Assembly (NCBI RefSeq): GCF_900129445.1
Contig: NZ_FQVT01000018.1
Coordinates: 1-53,519 of the forward strand
Source: Salegentibacter echinorum
GTDB lineage: Bacteria > Bacteroidota > Bacteroidia > Flavobacteriales > Flavobacteriaceae
Direction of reading: 5' to 3'
DNA length: 53,519 nucleotides
In this document: piece after piece, positions 16,478-25,411 of the stretch
How positions within the stretch are numbered: position 1 is the stretch's first letter
Layout of the letters: each line of letters begins with the position of its first letter
Notes under the pieces: model-generated
What the model saw: only the letters and a program-made list of their open reading frames with translations
What the model was told of the DNA's origin: nothing
Databases searched by the model: none
Made by a program: the position numbers and the translations under genes

Positions 16478-16508
16478 CAATCTTTTATTTTAATTCTGAA
16501 ACCTTAAT

Positions 16509-17054
16509 TTACGTTACTTTTTCTTTAAAAAGAATCATTGCAAAAACCGAGTAATTTATCATATCCTGATAATTCGCTGCTATCCCTTCACTCACCAGGG
16601 TTTTGCCCTTGTTATCTTCAATTTGCTTTACGCGCAATAATTTTTGAATAATTAGGTCTGTTAGCGAACTAATGCGCATATCGCGCCAGGCCTCGCCATA
16701 ATCGTGATTCTTATTCAACATTAGTTCTTTCGTTTCAGTAATTTTCTCATCATAAAGCTGGGCGGCTTCTTCAGCATTTAGATCGGGTTGCGCTACTACC
16801 CCTCTATCTAATTGAATGAGTGCCATAACCGAATAATTAATAATCCCAATAAATTCAGATTGTTCATCCTCATCTACTTTTCTCACCTCACTTTCCTGAA
16901 GTTGTCTTATTCGTTGCGCTTTTATAAAAATTTGGTCGGTAAGGGAAGGTAACCTAAGGATTCTCCAGGCGCACCCGTAATCTTTCATCTTATTATGAAA
17001 CAAGCTGCGACAGGTTTCCACTACCAGGTCATACTGTTTTGAGGTATTCTGCAT
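16509..17054 (-). CDS. DUF1599 protein (tandem nucleotide-modification-associated domain)
   Basis: Soluble protein of 181 residues made of two similar halves. Half 1 has LFHNKMKDYGCAWRILRLPSLTDQI; half 2 repeats the pattern as LNKNHDYGEAWRDMRISSLTDLI. Each half keeps the K-x-x-DYG-x-AWR and R-hydrophobic-SLTD core. The domain has been linked by comparative genomics to nucleotide metabolism, but no activity is assigned. It is divergent from folP and just upstream of the DoxX-like gene, the standard Bacteroidota arrangement. Confidence 0.85.
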   Translation of the reverse strand: MQNTSKQYDLVVETCRSLFHNKMKDYGCAWRILRLPSLTDQIFIKAQRIRQLQESEVRKVDEDEQSEFIGIINYSVMALIQLDRGVVAQPDLNAEEAAQLYDEKITETKELMLNKNHDYGEAWRDMRISSLTDLIIQKLLRVKQIEDNKGKTLVSEGIAANYQDMINYSVFAMILFKEKVT

Positions 17055-17306
17055 AAAAAAGATCTAATTTGCGTAAATTTCGTGCAAATAATCCAGATAC
17101 TAAAAATTTCTGAAGAGAAAGGGAGGTGATTTTGGTAGGCAATCGCCAAATGCAGTATTATTTTTATTATCAACTAGAGCTTCTTAATATCAACATACAA
17201 GTAGGTTACATCGCACGATAAACCTGCGAAATATTATAAATAAATTGATTTCTACCTAGGCTTCAGAATATTTAAAAACTAGATTAACGAATAAAACACA
17301 CTATTC

Positions 17307-18137
17307 ATGACTATAAATTGCAAAGGCAAACTCATAAATCTTAATACTCCTAAAGTTATGGGCGTGATAAATACAACGCCAAACTCCTTTTATGCTAAAA
17401 GCCGAAAAACTTCAGCAGAAGATATTTTAAAACAAGCTGAAAGCATGTTAGCCGCCGGCGCTACTTTTCTTGATCTTGGTGGTTACAGCACACAACCCGG
17501 CGCTCCAACGATTAGCGAAACAGAAGAGATAAACCGGGTGCTCCCAGCCATTGAACTCATTTTAAAGAATTTCCCGGAAGCTTTAATCTCCATAGATACT
17601 TTTAGAGCTCAAGTGGCAGACAAAAGTGTAGCAAGCGGTGCGGCGATAATCAATGATATTTCAGCTGGAAGTTTAGATCCTAAATTGATGCAAACTGTAG
17701 CAGAGCACCAGGTGCCTTATATCATGATGCATATGCGCGGCACACCCCAAAACATGAAAGAACTAGACACTTACGAAAACCTATTGCAGGAAATTCTATT
17801 TTATTTTTCAGGAAAAATCAAGACCGCAAGAAACCTGGGCATAAATGATGTTATTATAGATCCCGGCTTCGGATTTGCTAAAAACCTAAAACAAAATTTT
17901 GAATTGCTAAATCACCTGGAGCTTTTTAAAAACCTGGAACTTCCGATTTTGGCAGGACTTTCCAGAAAATCCATGATCTATAAAACTTTGGAAACAACAG
18001 CGGCAGAAGCCTTAAATGGTACTACGATTCTAAATACCATTGCTTTAACCAAAGGCGCTTCCATTCTTAGGGTTCACGATGTAAAAGAAGCTGTGGAGTG
18101 TGTAAAACTCTTTAACCAACTTCAATCGAATAATTAA
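17307..18137 (+). CDS. folP: Dihydropteroate synthase
   Basis: Cytoplasmic folate-pathway enzyme of 276 residues that joins p-aminobenzoate to dihydropterin pyrophosphate; the target of sulfonamides. Motifs in order: GVINTTPNSFYAKSRK, FLDLGGYSTQPGAP, SIDTFRA, INDIS, MHMRGTPQNM, IIDPGFGFAKN and the C-terminal LRVHDV. The first loop reads FYAKSRK instead of the common FSDGG, as in many Bacteroidota enzymes. The next gene, cdaA, starts 280 bp downstream. Confidence 0.96.
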   Translation: MTINCKGKLINLNTPKVMGVINTTPNSFYAKSRKTSAEDILKQAESMLAAGATFLDLGGYSTQPGAPTISETEEINRVLPAIELILKNFPEALISIDTFRAQVADKSVASGAAIINDISAGSLDPKLMQTVAEHQVPYIMMHMRGTPQNMKELDTYENLLQEILFYFSGKIKTARNLGINDVIIDPGFGFAKNLKQNFELLNHLELFKNLELPILAGLSRKSMIYKTLETTAAEALNGTTILNTIALTKGASILRVHDVKEAVECVKLFNQLQSNN

Positions 18138-18417
18138 TTCTTCTGTAAATATAAAATTCAAAGGGTACTATTTGAAAAAGTGTACAATCTACTGTCAAAA
18201 CTCTATATGCGGGTAAACGGCTTAATCCGGAATTTTCAAAAGATTGAGCTCACACTGCTATACTGCGATTAAGTTTTACCAACATTTTTAAAACTCAAAA
18301 ATGGCTACAACTAAGTTGATGGCTAACCTGAACGATTAGGGAGATTCATTAAAAATCATCGGTAATGCAGGTTAGAATAATTTCATATTTTCTATTTTTA
18401 CATAAAACTACGCTAAT

Positions 18418-19191
18418 TTGGATATCATAAATCTTCGCATACTAGATGTTCTGGACATTGTTTTTGTCGCTCTTTTGCTATATTATTTATATAAACTGGT
18501 AAAAGGTACTGTCGCAGTTAATATTTTTATTGGTATTGTAATTATCTACCTTATGTGGAGCCTCACGCAATTGCTTCAAATGGAGCTTTTGAGTAGCGTT
18601 TTAGGAGAATTTATAGGCGTGGGGATGTTTGCTTTAATTGTTGTTTTTCAGCAAGAGATCAGGAAATTTTTATTAATGATTGGCTCTACTAATTTCACAA
18701 AAAAAGGAAGGTTTTTTAGTCAAATAAGATTTATGCAAAAAGACAGTGAAACCAATACTGTTGTAGATATTATCGTAGAAGCTTGTTCGGCAATGGGCGA
18801 TGTTTATACGGGAGCTCTAATTGTAATTCAAAAAAACACCAATTTAGATTTTGTAAAAAACTCTGGGGATAAGCAGAACATAGAAATTAACCAACCAATC
18901 GTTGAATCTATTTTTTATAAAAATTCACCGCTGCACGATGGTGCCATGGTGATAGAAGACAACAAAATCACGGCCACCCGGGTAATCTTACCGGTTTCTA
19001 ACGATAGGGCAATCCCCTTGAGGTTTGGACTTAGACATCGTGCTGCCGTAGGTATTACCGAAAAAACCGATGCCCTGGCCCTGGTAGTAAGTGAAGAAAC
19101 CGGGCAAATTTCTTACGTAAAAGATGGGGAATTCGTAATGTTTGAGAGCGACGATGAACTGATTTCAAAAATTAAAAACGACTTATCTTAG
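18418..19191 (+). CDS. cdaA: Diadenylate cyclase CdaA (c-di-AMP synthase)
   Basis: Membrane-anchored enzyme of 257 residues making c-di-AMP from two ATP. The TTG at 18418 is the likely start, as it opens directly into the first membrane segment (about 8-28); two more segments follow (about 34-52 and 60-77). The DAC domain shows GALIVIQ, the catalytic DGA (174-176) in PLHDGAMVIED, and the ATP-contacting RHR (206-208) in RFGLRHRAAVG. Three membrane helices and no DNA-binding domain indicate CdaA, not DisA. folP-cdaA proximity is common in this group. Confidence 0.93.
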   Translation: MDIINLRILDVLDIVFVALLLYYLYKLVKGTVAVNIFIGIVIIYLMWSLTQLLQMELLSSVLGEFIGVGMFALIVVFQQEIRKFLLMIGSTNFTKKGRFFSQIRFMQKDSETNTVVDIIVEACSAMGDVYTGALIVIQKNTNLDFVKNSGDKQNIEINQPIVESIFYKNSPLHDGAMVIEDNKITATRVILPVSNDRAIPLRFGLRHRAAVGITEKTDALALVVSEETGQISYVKDGEFVMFESDDELISKIKNDLS

Positions 19192-19222
19192 CTTGATTAT
19201 TTCGGTTTAAAGATTACTAAAC

Positions 19223-20989
19223 CTACAAAGCTTCTTCAGCCTTAAATTGCACCTCATACAAATTCTTGTAATAACCATCTGTCTTTTTCAAAAGTTCCTT
19301 ATGGGTTCCAATTTCCACGATTTCACCGGCATCCATCACCATAATTTTATCGGCTTTTTTAATGGTTGCCAGTCGGTGGGCGATAACAATAGACGTTCTT
19401 CCCTCGGTAATTTTATCGGTGGCTTTTTGAATTAGCAACTCGCTGTAAGTATCTACGGAAGAAGTAGCTTCATCTAAAATTAAAACACTTGGATTACTCA
19501 TATAAGCCCGCAAAAAGGATATAAGTTGACGTTGCCCGGATGACAACATCGCCCCACGCTCTTTTACATTGTATTGATAGCCATTGGGCAGTGTATCTAT
19601 AAATTCGTGAATCCCAATTTGTTCAGCTGCTTTTTTCACCTCTTCTTCGGTAATATTGGGGTCGCTTAAATTAATATTACTTAAAATGGTATCGGCAAAA
19701 AGGAAAACATCCTGTAAAACCACCGCAATTTGATTGCGCAGCGATTCCAGACTAATATCTTTAATATCAATACCGTCAATTAGGATTTTACCCTCGTTTA
19801 TTTCATAAAATCGGTTTAATAGATTGATCACCGTAGATTTTCCGGCACCGGTCGCACCAACAATTGCCACGGTTTCCCCGGCATTGGCTTTAAAAGAGAT
19901 TCCTTTTAGTACTTCCTCGTCCCCGGTGTAGCTAAAACGCACATTCTTGAATTCAATATCACCTTTAAGGCTATCTACTTTAGTGGTGCCTAAATTACTA
20001 ATAGAGGATTCGGTATCTAGAATCCCAAAAACCCTGTTTGCCGCTACCATTCCCATTTGAAGGGTATTAAATTTATCGGCAATTTGCCTAAGAGGTCTAA
20101 ATAATAGTTGTGATAATTCAATAAAAGCAATAATAACCCCAAGGGTAATGCCGTCGTCGGCTACAGCTCTTAATCCGCCAAACCACACAATCAAACCAAT
20201 GGTTATTGAGGTAGCCATTTCAGCAATAGGAAAGAAAATTGAATTATACCAAACGGTTCTTACCCAGGCTTTACGGTGTTTTTCATTTATATCTTTAAAT
20301 TTTTTATACTCCTCTTTCTCACGTGTAAAAAGTTGAACGATCTTCATCCCTGTAATACGTTCTTGCACAAACGTGTTTAAATCGGCAACCTGGTTACGAA
20401 CATCTTCAAAAGCGACTTTCATTTTCTTTTGAAAAACCCTGGTAGCATACATAATAAACGGAAGTACCGTTAAAACTAACAAGGTAAGCCTCCAGCTTTG
20501 GTAAAACATAAATCCTACCACTACCAGCATTTTTAGGATATCACTAATAATCATAAATAAGCCCTGACTAAAAATACTGGCAATTGTTTGAATATCGCTT
20601 ACCGCCCGGGTCACCAAACGCCCCACTGCCGACTTATCGAAATAAGTCATTTTAAAGTTGAGCATGTGTTTAAAAAGGTTCACCCTAAGGTCGCGCACCA
20701 CCTCCTGCCCCAACCAATTTGCAAAATATACAAAGAGGAATTGAAAAATAACTTCCAGTATAAGTGCTCCGCCCATTAAGCCCACAAAAAACACCAAATC
20801 CTCATAATTCTTTGGGGTAATAGCCTCATCTACGGTCATTTTTAAGAGGTAAGGTCTTAAAACCGCAAAAAATGAAAGTAGGATTGCAGCTAGCGCTACA
20901 AAATAAAAAGTTAACTTGTAGGGGTTTGTGTATTTAAGTAAGCGCTTAAATAAATTAAAATCGAATGCGTTACCGGTTTTAGATGCCAT
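19223..20989 (-). CDS. ABC exporter, MsbA-like permease-ATPase fusion
   Basis: Half-transporter of 588 residues that would dimerise in the inner membrane. The N-terminal membrane domain (about 20-310) has six hydrophobic helices; the ATPase domain carries Walker A GATGAGKST (about 382-390), signature LSSGQRQL, Walker B VLILDEATSS and the switch His in VIAHRLAT. Closest in pattern to MsbA-type lipid or drug exporters; the substrate cannot be read from sequence. Its ATG directly follows the truA stop codon, so the two are one transcript. Confidence 0.92.
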   Translation of the reverse strand: MASKTGNAFDFNLFKRLLKYTNPYKLTFYFVALAAILLSFFAVLRPYLLKMTVDEAITPKNYEDLVFFVGLMGGALILEVIFQFLFVYFANWLGQEVVRDLRVNLFKHMLNFKMTYFDKSAVGRLVTRAVSDIQTIASIFSQGLFMIISDILKMLVVVGFMFYQSWRLTLLVLTVLPFIMYATRVFQKKMKVAFEDVRNQVADLNTFVQERITGMKIVQLFTREKEEYKKFKDINEKHRKAWVRTVWYNSIFFPIAEMATSITIGLIVWFGGLRAVADDGITLGVIIAFIELSQLLFRPLRQIADKFNTLQMGMVAANRVFGILDTESSISNLGTTKVDSLKGDIEFKNVRFSYTGDEEVLKGISFKANAGETVAIVGATGAGKSTVINLLNRFYEINEGKILIDGIDIKDISLESLRNQIAVVLQDVFLFADTILSNINLSDPNITEEEVKKAAEQIGIHEFIDTLPNGYQYNVKERGAMLSSGQRQLISFLRAYMSNPSVLILDEATSSVDTYSELLIQKATDKITEGRTSIVIAHRLATIKKADKIMVMDAGEIVEIGTHKELLKKTDGYYKNLYEVQFKAEEAL

Positions 20990-21733
20990 TTATTTTTTTA
21001 CTGTTTCTGGATAAACAACCCGGGTTAGGTAAAGTGCCTTAGCGGGTACCGAAGTACCGGCCCGGCTCCTATCTTTACTATTTATTATTTGGTGCATATT
21101 TACTACGGGCTGTTTGTTTAAACCAATTTCCAATAGCGTCCCCACAACTGCCCGCACCATATTCCTTAGAAATCTGTCGGCAGAAATATGGAAAACCAAC
21201 AAATCATTTTCTCTTTTCCAAATCGCTTTGGTAATCTTGCAATTATAGGTTTTTACATCGGTTTTAGACTTTGAAAAACACTTAAAGTTAGTATAATCCT
21301 TTAAAATAGAAGCCGCTTCATTCATTTTATCAACATCCAGTTCATTCTTTAAATAATAACTGCGATCTTCCAAAAATGGATTTTTAGACTGGATTACGTG
21401 ATATTCATAACTTCTACTTTGCGCATTAAAACGAGCGTGTACGTCACTTTTCACTTCAAAAACATCATTTACCGCGATATCTGCAGGTAAGAGGGAATTC
21501 AGTTTAAATAGAAATGCATCTTTTCTCAGGTTTTCTTCGGAATTAAAATGGGCGAAAATCTGACGGGCGTGAACTCCCGCGTCTGTCCTACCGGCACCTA
21601 CAATAGGTGTTTGCCGCTGAAAAACTATTGCCAGCGCTTTCTCAATTTTTTCCTGGACTGTAACTGCGTTGGGTTGGTTTTGCCAGCCGTGATAAGCCTT
21701 ACCAAAATATGCCAGTTCTAAAAAATACCTCAA
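20990..21733 (-). CDS. truA: tRNA pseudouridine synthase A
   Basis: Makes pseudouridine at positions 38-40 of tRNA anticodon arms. 247 residues, full length. The start appears to be TTG (21733-21731), because MRYFLELAYFGKAYHGWQ is the normal N-terminus of the family and no ATG is placed better. Catalytic Asp D51 lies in GRTDAGVHARQ; RFLRNMVRAVVG is also typical. First gene of a two-gene unit with the ABC exporter, with a good promoter 30 bp upstream. Confidence 0.95.
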   Translation of the reverse strand: MRYFLELAYFGKAYHGWQNQPNAVTVQEKIEKALAIVFQRQTPIVGAGRTDAGVHARQIFAHFNSEENLRKDAFLFKLNSLLPADIAVNDVFEVKSDVHARFNAQSRSYEYHVIQSKNPFLEDRSYYLKNELDVDKMNEAASILKDYTNFKCFSKSKTDVKTYNCKITKAIWKRENDLLVFHISADRFLRNMVRAVVGTLLEIGLNKQPVVNMHQIINSKDRSRAGTSVPAKALYLTRVVYPETVKK

Positions 21734-21764
21734 CCGAAATCTATATTACTATATTTGCGAACTG

Positions 21765-21772
21765 CAAAGATA
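21765..21772 (-). promoter_or_regulatory. Promoter -7 element of truA
   Basis: Minus-strand TATCTTTG fits the Bacteroidota -7 consensus TAnnTTTG exactly and lies about 31 bp before the TTG start of truA. A matching -33 TTG is not obvious. Confidence 0.5.
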
Positions 21773-21877
21773 AGGCATTTATTAGAAGCTAAAACTCTTT
21801 AACCAGGATAGCTGCTATAGAATTAAATACACTACAAAAGTGATATTTAGGTCTTAGCGACAAAACAAGAATTAATT

Positions 21878-22366
21878 TTGAAGAAAATATTATTACTAAG
21901 CGACACGCATAGCCATATTGACGACCGCATCTTGCATTATGCCGGTGAAGCAGATGAAGTTTGGCACGCCGGGGACATAGGAAACCCTAAAGTCACAGAT
22001 GCCTTAAAAGCTATAAAACCGCTAAAAGCCGTTTTTGGAAATATAGACGGAACAGAAATTAGAAAGGAATTTCCGTTACACCAGCGGTTTATTTGTGAAG
22101 AAGTAGATGTTTGGATTACTCACATTGGAGGCTATCCCGGCAAATATTCGCCGGCGATTAGAGAGCAAATAAGACAGCATCCACCCAAATTATTTATTTG
22201 CGGGCACTCCCATATATTAAAGGTAATGAACGATAAAAAATTGGGATTACTACATATGAATCCCGGTGCTGCCGGCAAACAGGGTTTTCATAAAAAACGC
22301 ACAATGCTTAGGTTTAAGATTGAAAAGAAGAACATTTTTGACCTGGAAGTGATAGAATTGGAGTAA
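21878..22366 (+). CDS. YfcE/MJ0936-type metallophosphoesterase
   Basis: Small calcineurin-like phosphodiesterase of 162 residues. Start is TTG 21878, giving MKKILLLSDTHSH, the expected first strand and metal-binding loop (D9, H11). The other metal-binding motifs follow in order: HAGDIG, FGNIDG, THIGG and CGHSH. Members cleave phosphodiesters in vitro; the physiological substrate is not known. It stands alone, divergent from truA, with a repeat-rich gap after it. Confidence 0.92.
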   Translation: MKKILLLSDTHSHIDDRILHYAGEADEVWHAGDIGNPKVTDALKAIKPLKAVFGNIDGTEIRKEFPLHQRFICEEVDVWITHIGGYPGKYSPAIREQIRQHPPKLFICGHSHILKVMNDKKLGLLHMNPGAAGKQGFHKKRTMLRFKIEKKNIFDLEVIELE

Positions 22367-22370
22367 TAAT

Positions 22371-22468
22371 TCAGTGGGCAGTGGGTAGTCTCAGTTGGCA
22401 GTCCCAGTAAGCAATGTGCAGTTTCAGTGGGCAGTTTCAGTGGGCAGTGAGCAGTCTCAGTAAGCAGT
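22371..22468. repeat. Degenerate GGCAGT/CAGT repeat patch (locus 2)
   Basis: About eight irregular copies of an 11-14 nt pattern resembling GGCAGTnnCAGT(A/G), starting 5 bp after a stop codon. Spacing and sequence vary, so it is neither a CRISPR nor a regular microsatellite. Similar patches occur at 15272-15312 and 53200-53268. Confidence 0.7.
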
Positions 22469-22489
22469 ATAGATTCAGAAAATTCGCAT

Positions 22490-22576
22490 CATTGCGATGG
22501 AGGTACGACTGAAGCAATCTTTTTATCAAATCACGAACTATCAAAAGATTACCACGCTCCTTCGTCGCTTGTAATG
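22490..22576. repeat. Intergenic inverted-repeat element
   Basis: A 30-nt left arm (22490-22519, CATTGCGATGGAGGT...) and a 30-nt right arm (22547-22576, ...GCTTGTAATG) are imperfect inverted repeats around a 27-nt centre. The right arm core CGCTCCTTCGTC recurs at 53411-53422. Resembles the dispersed palindromic intergenic elements seen in many Bacteroidota genomes. Confidence 0.65.
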
Positions 22577-22675
22577 ACAGGAGAATTAAGAACAAAGAAT
22601 AAGTATTGGTGAATTCGCGGCTAACTTTTTAGGCTACTACACTCATTATTTCAACCAATCATACTTATAAAAACT

Positions 22676-22706
22676 AAAAAACCCGAAGTTTTCACTTCGG
22701 GTTTTC
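22676..22706 (-). terminator. Terminator after the DUF4293 gene
   Basis: AACCCGAAGT (22680-22689) pairs with ACTTCGGGTT (22694-22703) around a TTTC loop; flanking A and T tracts make it usable in both directions. It lies 29 bp past the minus-strand stop. Confidence 0.85.
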
Positions 22707-22734
22707 ACGCACTAATACTACTAAGATGATAGGC

Positions 22735-23145
22735 TTATCGCAATCGGTCTACAGATTTTACGAGATCTTCGTCCTTTTTAATGGCCTTATTGGCCAAAAC
22801 AATAAAAACGATAGAAATGATTGGAAGAAACATCCCAATACCCTTCTCTGAAATATCCATTTCTCCGGGTAAACTTAGCGACCAATACACAAACACTCCT
22901 AGTAAAAAAAAGTTTAATAAGATATTTAGACGCCCCAGTACAAACTGAAGCTTTCTATTTTTGAACATAAAAATACTCACCAAAGATAACAAAGCTGATG
23001 CGAGAAAAGCAATAAAAATTGAAAGATAATCTTCGGCATATACAGGAACCCCTTCAGCATTATTCCAAAGTGGAAATACAAAAATGAGTGCAGCACTAAT
23101 AATTACAGCTATAAATAAATAAACGCTCTGAATTCGTTGTATCAT
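22735..23145 (-). CDS. DUF4293 membrane protein
   Basis: Integral membrane protein of 136 residues. ATG 23145 is chosen because MIQRIQSVYLF is the characteristic family start; an in-frame extension to 23253 reads as non-coding. Four hydrophobic segments lie at about 7-26, 41-60, 67-86 and 102-120, with a charged tail (KKDEDLVKS). No function is known. It is regularly found divergent from rho in Bacteroidota, as here. Confidence 0.85.
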   Translation of the reverse strand: MIQRIQSVYLFIAVIISAALIFVFPLWNNAEGVPVYAEDYLSIFIAFLASALLSLVSIFMFKNRKLQFVLGRLNILLNFFLLGVFVYWSLSLPGEMDISEKGIGMFLPIISIVFIVLANKAIKKDEDLVKSVDRLR

Positions 23146-23341
23146 AACCCCTGATAAAGTTTGCGGACAAAAATAAAGATTCTTTTTAAAATTGTTATTT
23201 AAAAAATAAAAATAAAGTCGTATTATTGCAGGAACATTTCGTAACCATTTCAAAACAGGTTACTTAAGTCTCCAAATTTTTTTCGTTTCTTCCTCGAGAA
23301 GTTAATAAAAAACCCAAACAAAAATTTATTCATAATTATTC

Positions 23342-24985
23342 ATGTTTGAAATTTCAGAATTAAAAGCAAAAAAGCTTCCTGAGCTTCAGGATATTGCTAA
23401 ATCTTTAAATGTACCTAAATTTAGGTCGTTAAAAAAATTAGATTTAGTATATCAAATCCTCGATTATCAGGCTGCCAACCCTAAAAAGGCAAAAGAAGCA
23501 CTTACCAACGACGCTAAAGAGGACACTCAAAAGGTTGAGGAAAGCAAAACTTCAGAAAAACCTAAAACTACTCAAAAAACGGGTAAAGTAGGAAGCAGTA
23601 AAAAGCCTTCCAAGCCGGCTGCTATAGCCGAAGACAAGGATAAACATCCTACTAAAAAAGAAAAAACTGCTCACAAAAAAGATGATAACTCATCTAAAAC
23701 TAAAGAGAGCAAAAAACCAGATCATAAAAGCAAAGACGATAAAAGGTCAGCTTCTTCCAATGGGTCTAAAAGCAACCCCAGGGATGCTAAAAAAGACAAT
23801 AGAAGCAAAGGCCACCGCGACAATGGTAATCGTGATAACCGCAATCGCTATAAGGATCCAGATTATGAGTTTGATGCTATTATAGAAAGTGAAGGCGTTC
23901 TCGATATTATGCAGGACAACTACGGTTTCTTAAGATCCTCAGATTACAATTACCTTACTTCTCCAGACGATATCTATGTATCTCAATCGCAAATTCGTTT
24001 ATTCGGACTAAAGACAGGAGATACAGTTTTAGGGCAGATAAGACCACCTAAAGAAGGTGAAAAATACTTCCCATTAATCAAGATCAATAAGATTAATGGT
24101 TTAGACCCAAAGGTAGTGAGGGACAGGGTTTCTTTTGAACACCTTACCCCGCTTTTCCCAAGCGAAAAATTTAATATTGCCGATAAGCAAAGTAGTCTTT
24201 CTACCCGTATTATGGACCTGTTCTCCCCTATTGGGAAAGGACAACGGGGAATGATCGTTTCCCAACCTAAAACGGGAAAAACGATGTTGCTTAAGGATAT
24301 TGCCAACGCTATTGCAGCAAATCATCCCGAGGTTTATCAAATAGTACTACTCATTGATGAGCGCCCCGAAGAGGTAACCGATATGCAAAGAAATGTGCGT
24401 GGTGAAGTTGTCGCTTCTACCTTTGATAAGGAAGCTCATGAACACGTGCGCGTTGCAAATATTGTTTTAGAAAAAGCCAAACGTTTGGTAGAATCTGGGC
24501 ACGATGTGGTGATCCTTTTAGACTCTATTACCCGTTTAGCGCGAGCTTACAACACGGTGCAGCCCGCTAGTGGTAAAGTATTGAGTGGTGGTGTTGATGC
24601 CAATGCATTGCACAAACCAAAACGTTTCTTTGGTGCCGCCCGTAATATTGAAAATGGAGGCTCGCTATCTATTATAGCAACTGCGCTTACCGATACCGGT
24701 TCTAAAATGGACGAGGTGATTTTTGAAGAATTTAAAGGTACAGGAAACATGGAACTGCAATTAGATAGAAAGATTGCAAACCGTAGGATTTTCCCGGCCA
24801 TAGACCTTACTTCTTCCAGTACGCGTCGTGATGACTTACTTTTAGATGATAATGTGCTACAAAGAATGTGGGTGATGCGTAAATATCTTGCCGATATGAA
24901 CCCGATTGAAGCCATGGAATTCACCAAGGACAGGATTAAACAAACAAAAAATAATGAAGAGTTTTTGATATCCATGAACGGATAA
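23342..24985 (+). CDS. rho: Transcription termination factor Rho
   Basis: RNA-dependent ATPase hexamer that ends transcription; 547 residues, longer than the roughly 420 of E. coli Rho. The N-terminal helical domain (1-45) is followed by a long disordered Lys/Ser/Asp/Asn-rich insert (about 50-175), then the RNA-binding cold-shock-like domain ([15 protein letters not shown]) and the ATPase domain with Walker [22 protein letters not shown], and Walker [17 protein letters not shown]. Extended inserts of this kind are known in Bacteroidota Rho. A strong terminator follows. Confidence 0.97.
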   Translation: MFEISELKAKKLPELQDIAKSLNVPKFRSLKKLDLVYQILDYQAANPKKAKEALTNDAKEDTQKVEESKTSEKPKTTQKTGKVGSSKKPSKPAAIAEDKDKHPTKKEKTAHKKDDNSSKTKESKKPDHKSKDDKRSASSNGSKSNPRDAKKDNRSKGHRDNGNRDNRNRYKDPDYEFDAIIESEGVLDIMQDNYGFLRSSDYNYLTSPDDIYVSQSQIRLFGLKTGDTVLGQIRPPKEGEKYFPLIKINKINGLDPKVVRDRVSFEHLTPLFPSEKFNIADKQSSLSTRIMDLFSPIGKGQRGMIVSQPKTGKTMLLKDIANAIAANHPEVYQIVLLIDERPEEVTDMQRNVRGEVVASTFDKEAHEHVRVANIVLEKAKRLVESGHDVVILLDSITRLARAYNTVQPASGKVLSGGVDANALHKPKRFFGAARNIENGGSLSIIATALTDTGSKMDEVIFEEFKGTGNMELQLDRKIANRRIFPAIDLTSSSTRRDDLLLDDNVLQRMWVMRKYLADMNPIEAMEFTKDRIKQTKNNEEFLISMNG

Positions 24986-25004
24986 AAATTCCTCTATTTT
25001 TTTT

Positions 25005-25050
25005 AAAAAACCCGTTTAGAAAGTTTTAAAGCTTTTTAAACGGGTTTTTT
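25005..25050 (+). terminator. Terminator of rho
   Basis: AAAAAACCCGTTTA (25005-25018) pairs with TAAACGGGTTTTTT (25037-25050), making a long hairpin with a T run, about 20 bp after the rho stop. The A/T symmetry would also let it act leftward. Confidence 0.85.
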
Positions 25051-25136
25051 GTTTCTTCGGAATTTGATTGATAGTTGAGGTTAAGCCCTTCAGTTACGCT
25101 TCTCACCCGGTGGTTTGTTTTCTGAGTTTTTTTCAC

Positions 25137-25411
25137 AAAAAAACCCCAACACTTTTTGCCGAGGTTTTTTCTTAGAGCGGGAGACCGGGTTCACTTCGGC
25201 TGCGCTCAGCACAGGCTTCTCACCCGGTAATCCGTTTTCCTGACTTTTTTTTCCACAAAAAAACCCCAGCACTTTTGCCGAGGTTTTTTCGTAGAGCGGG
25301 AGACCGGGTTCACTTCGGCTACGCTCAGCACAGGCTTCTCACCCGGTGGTTTCTTTTTGTGACCTTTTTCCGCAAAAAAACCCCAACACTTTTGCCGAGG
25401 TTTTTTCGTAG
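25137..25411. repeat. Tandem copies of the tRNA-Gly 3' end plus terminator
   Basis: Two full units of 120 and 117 bp begin at 25137 and 25257, and the start of a third at 25374 leads into the real tRNA. Each has an A7-CCCCA(A/G)C...GCCGAGG-TTTTTT hairpin (a leftward terminator) and then the 3' end of tRNA-Gly (AGCGGGAGACCGGGTTC). In units 1 and 2 the T-arm copy runs into ACTTCGGCT(G/A)CGCTCAGCACAGGC and CTTCTCACCCGGT. A vestige of another copy (CTTCTCACCCGGTGGTTT) lies at about 25099-25117. Confidence 0.85.
25374..25407 (-). terminator. Terminator of tRNA-Gly
   Basis: Read leftward, AAAAAACCTCGGC (25406-25394) pairs with a GGGGTTTTTTT arm through an interrupted stem (CTCGG...TTGGGG). A T7 run ends it at 25374. 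It sits immediately beyond the tRNA 3' end and is duplicated in the tandem units to the left. Confidence 0.6.

Noticed and set aside
19192-19222. Possible terminator between cdaA and the ABC exporter
   Set aside because: Only a 6-bp GGTTTA/TAAACC stem with no T run.
23983-24975. Long antisense frames inside rho
   Set aside because: They are opposite to strongly conserved Rho motifs and have no start context or family features.
25137-25411. Regular repeats of about 120 bp looking like a CRISPR or satellite array
   Set aside because: The units contain a terminator and tRNA-Gly 3' end, there are no unique spacers and no cas genes.
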